Shown here piece by piece: positions 62,168 through 64,000 of a DNA stretch of 64,000 nucleotides. The stretch comes from Polyangiaceae bacterium (GTDB taxonomy: Bacteria > Myxococcota_A > Polyangia > Polyangiales > Polyangiaceae), in contig JANXOF010000044.1 of assembly GCA_025353725.1 (NCBI GenBank), positions 62,001-126,000 on the forward strand, given 5' to 3'. The notes under the pieces were generated by a model that had not been told where the DNA came from, did no database searches, and saw only the letters and a program-made list of their open reading frames with translations. The number at the start of each line of letters is the position of its first letter. The first letter of the stretch is position 1. The translations under genes were made by a program, and so were the position numbers.

Positions 62168-63676
62168 CTACTTTCCGCCGAACCCGCCGCTCGAACTGCC
62201 GCCCACGCCGCGAAAGCCGCCGCTGCTGCTGCTGCTTCCCGAGCCCTCGGAGCCGCTACCGCCGCCGAGGCATGTCGCGCACGAGGCCATTCCGACGACC
62301 AAGATGACTAAAACGATGATGACGATGAGGATCACGGGCGACGCGGTGCTCTTGCCGCCCTCCGCCGCGCCTCCGTAGGCGCTCGCTTTTGGCGTAAACC
62401 CGAAGGCCTGCGTAACCGCTTGCAGCGGGATGACCACGCCGTGCGACCAGCTGATTTCGTTCGCGTTTTTCTCGCTTGAGACGAGCTCGCGGCCGTGCTC
62501 GTAGTCCTCGGCCCAGACCGTTTCACCGACTTCGACCTTCCAGTAAAATTCGCCGAGCACGAAGTCGACGCGTGCCGTTTGCGCGTTGCGCTGGCGAAAG
62601 TGAATGTCGCCGCGGCGCACGAACGTGGGCGCGCGACTTGCGTCGATGTCGCCCGCCGCGAGGGGCGTGACGTAGTAAACCATGCCCTCGTCGAACACGA
62701 GCCACCGGTAGCCGTGCTGGACATTATAAAGAAGGTATTCTTGCCAGCCGAACCATTCGTCGCTGAACCGCTCGCCGGTGGATCGCTCGACGTACCCGAG
62801 CACGGTCCACTCGGCGCCGATGACGCCTCGCGCGTCGGCCACGGGCAAGACTCCCTTGCGGCCAAGCTCAATCGAGGGCGTCTCGCGCGCTTTGCCTTGC
62901 TGCGCGACGACTTGCTGAAGTTTGACGTCCGTAAGCGCGTTGCAATGCTTGCATGCTGCACGTTCTGTCCCGGCCGAGAGCACCGGAAGCGGGGCGCCGC
63001 AGTTCCCGCACGTGATAGCTTGCGTCGAAACTTTCGCCACCGGGCGGTCGCCGCCGCGTGGCTGCACCTGAAATTCGGCAAACGTCGTTTGAACACCGAC
63101 GAAGACCTGAGGCGCCGAGGTGCCGTCGCCGTAGTCGATCGACGCCCAACCGCCGCCGGGGGCAGACAGGTCAACGAAGGTGCGGCGCGTGCCTGGCGAA
63201 GCCGCGAACGGAAGCTCGCCCTCGCCCGAGAGAAACGTGCCTTGATTCGTTTCGCCAACGACGAACGTGCCATGCGGCCCGAGCGGCACCTGAACCTGCG
63301 GGCGAAGCACTTGAAGACGAGGCGCCTGGATCGGCGCCGCGGTGACCACCTGCCAGAAGCCCTGCGCCTCGCTTATCCATCCCGGATGGCGACCGTCGAA
63401 GATCGCGTAATACTCCTCCCACGTGCCGCCTGCCGGGTGCTGGAGCACGAGGCGGCCCTCGATCGCGAACGGCCGCCCGCGAAACGTCCCGCGGTCACCG
63501 GGCGAGAGCGCGGCGTCGGAGAACGTGACGTCGGCGACGCGGCCGAGGTTCCGCAAATCGCGGTCGGTCCGCACCACGACGTGCTTGCAAAAAGGGCAGA
63601 CGATCGAAAGCGACGCGCCCGCGCGAAACTCGATGGGAGAGCCGCAGTTTGGACAGGGACCCGATGCGACCGCCAT
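62168..63676 (-). CDS. DUF4178 membrane protein with two zinc ribbons
   Basis: The 502-residue product begins with a zinc ribbon (PCPNCGS, VCPFCKH), a DUF4178 domain, a second CxxC pair (CGNC, CKHC), another DUF4178 domain and one C-terminal hydrophobic segment (ASPVILIVIIVLVILVVGMA), ending in a Gly/Ser tail. DUF4178 proteins accompany membrane polyamine synthases and AdoMet decarboxylases, as here. Biochemical role unknown. It lies 21 bases from the synthase gene on the same strand. Confidence 0.8.
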   Translation of the reverse strand: MAVASGPCPNCGSPIEFRAGASLSIVCPFCKHVVVRTDRDLRNLGRVADVTFSDAALSPGDRGTFRGRPFAIEGRLVLQHPAGGTWEEYYAIFDGRHPGWISEAQGFWQVVTAAPIQAPRLQVLRPQVQVPLGPHGTFVVGETNQGTFLSGEGELPFAASPGTRRTFVDLSAPGGGWASIDYGDGTSAPQVFVGVQTTFAEFQVQPRGGDRPVAKVSTQAITCGNCGAPLPVLSAGTERAACKHCNALTDVKLQQVVAQQGKARETPSIELGRKGVLPVADARGVIGAEWTVLGYVERSTGERFSDEWFGWQEYLLYNVQHGYRWLVFDEGMVYYVTPLAAGDIDASRAPTFVRRGDIHFRQRNAQTARVDFVLGEFYWKVEVGETVWAEDYEHGRELVSSEKNANEISWSHGVVIPLQAVTQAFGFTPKASAYGGAAEGGKSTASPVILIVIIVLVILVVGMASCATCLGGGSGSEGSGSSSSSGGFRGVGGSSSGGFGGK

Positions 63677-63743
63677 GATCGAGGCCGACGATAGAAGCTT
63701 TTCGCAAGCGAAGCGAGAGGGTAGCCTCGCGCCGAGACTTCTG

Positions 63744-64000
63744 ATGACGGTGGGAACAGAATGGCTGGTCGATGCTCATGGGTGCCGCCCCGACGCACTG
63801 CGCGATCTTGCGACCGTGCGCGCGTTGCTCGAGCTGCTTGTCGTGCGGTACGAGCTTCGCGTGGTGGGTGAGAGCGCCTGGCATAAGTTTCCGGGCGAAG
63901 GCGGGGTCACGGGGCTCTATTTGCTGACCGAATCGCATCTCGCCGTGCACACCTATCCGGAGCACGGCATCGCGACGGTAAACCTCTATTGCTGCCGCTG
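63744..64000 (+). CDS. speD: S-adenosylmethionine decarboxylase, speD (cut by window end)
   Basis: ATG 63744 gives MTVGTEWLVDAHGCRPDALR, and the frame runs off the window at about 85 codons. The self-processing site is clear: TESHLAVHTYPEHG, with Ser64 as the future pyruvoyl residue, preceded by catalytic Glu63 and followed by His69. An in-frame ATG 23 codons earlier (63675) would overlap the divergent DUF4178 start. The enzyme makes decarboxylated AdoMet, the aminopropyl donor of the synthase in this locus. Confidence 0.9.
   Translation, partial: MTVGTEWLVDAHGCRPDALRDLATVRALLELLVVRYELRVVGESAWHKFPGEGGVTGLYLLTESHLAVHTYPEHGIATVNLYCCR

Overview
The window looks like a chromosomal segment of a GC-rich, Gram-negative, myxobacterium-like bacterium (Myxococcota or an allied former deltaproteobacterium). 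The reasons are: about fifteen small secreted lipoproteins with Gly/Ser/Asp linkers and Cys-rich domains, a Pkn-type Ser/Thr kinase beside a PEGA-type membrane protein, an NtrC-type sigma-54 activator, and outer-membrane assembly genes (bamD, a yfgM/bamB-like pair). The lineage is an inference from gene style; the window holds no rRNA.

Region 1-10.4 kb is accessory-like. It has Cys-rich lipoproteins, a duplicated lipoprotein/Uma2 module in which both Uma2 copies are broken, and a 1.27-kb two-gene cassette bounded by a 48-bp direct repeat. One copy of that repeat is the 3' half of an intact tRNA-Gly(CCC). A gene-poor stretch follows, with an 8-bp tandem repeat and a possible structured RNA ending in a terminator. 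10.4-27.5 kb is housekeeping: guaA coupled to a PEGA lipoprotein, a kinase plus PEGA protein, a LAGLIDADG-like/dUTPase fusion converging on a sigma-54 regulator, bamD, greA, a membrane sulfatase with a repeat-rich C-terminus, vapBC, and the yfgM/bamB-like pair.

27.5-46.7 kb mixes lipoproteins and core genes: an orphan truncated ureD, gpsA, a HelD/UvrD-like helicase, an MBL phosphodiesterase-like gene, a TlpA-like thioredoxin, groSL under a CIRCE operator, tRNA-Gln and tRNA-Glu, a CDP-alcohol phosphatidyltransferase, a RES/Xre toxin-antitoxin pair, lgt, a PfkB kinase and an Rpn-like pseudogene. Two intergenic copies of a 177-178-nt element lie here. Both have 33-nt terminal arms and an inner hairpin whose stems differ in sequence but stay paired, around a conserved internal loop.

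46.9-64 kb holds a beta-propeller/diheme cytochrome protein, two large coupled secreted proteins, a six-gene sulfur-carrier cysteine operon (cysK-like, moeB/thiF-like, cysO/thiS-like, unknown, cysM-like, JAMM protease), a renal-type dipeptidase and a polyamine locus (membrane spermidine-synthase-like, DUF4178, speD cut by the window end).

The strongest candidates for something undescribed are the structured repeat pair, the LAGLIDADG-dUTPase fusion that has lost both LAGLIDADG catalytic aspartates, and the tRNA-Gly-bounded cassette. Short tandem repeats of 6-12 bp, often kept in frame inside genes, recur across the window.
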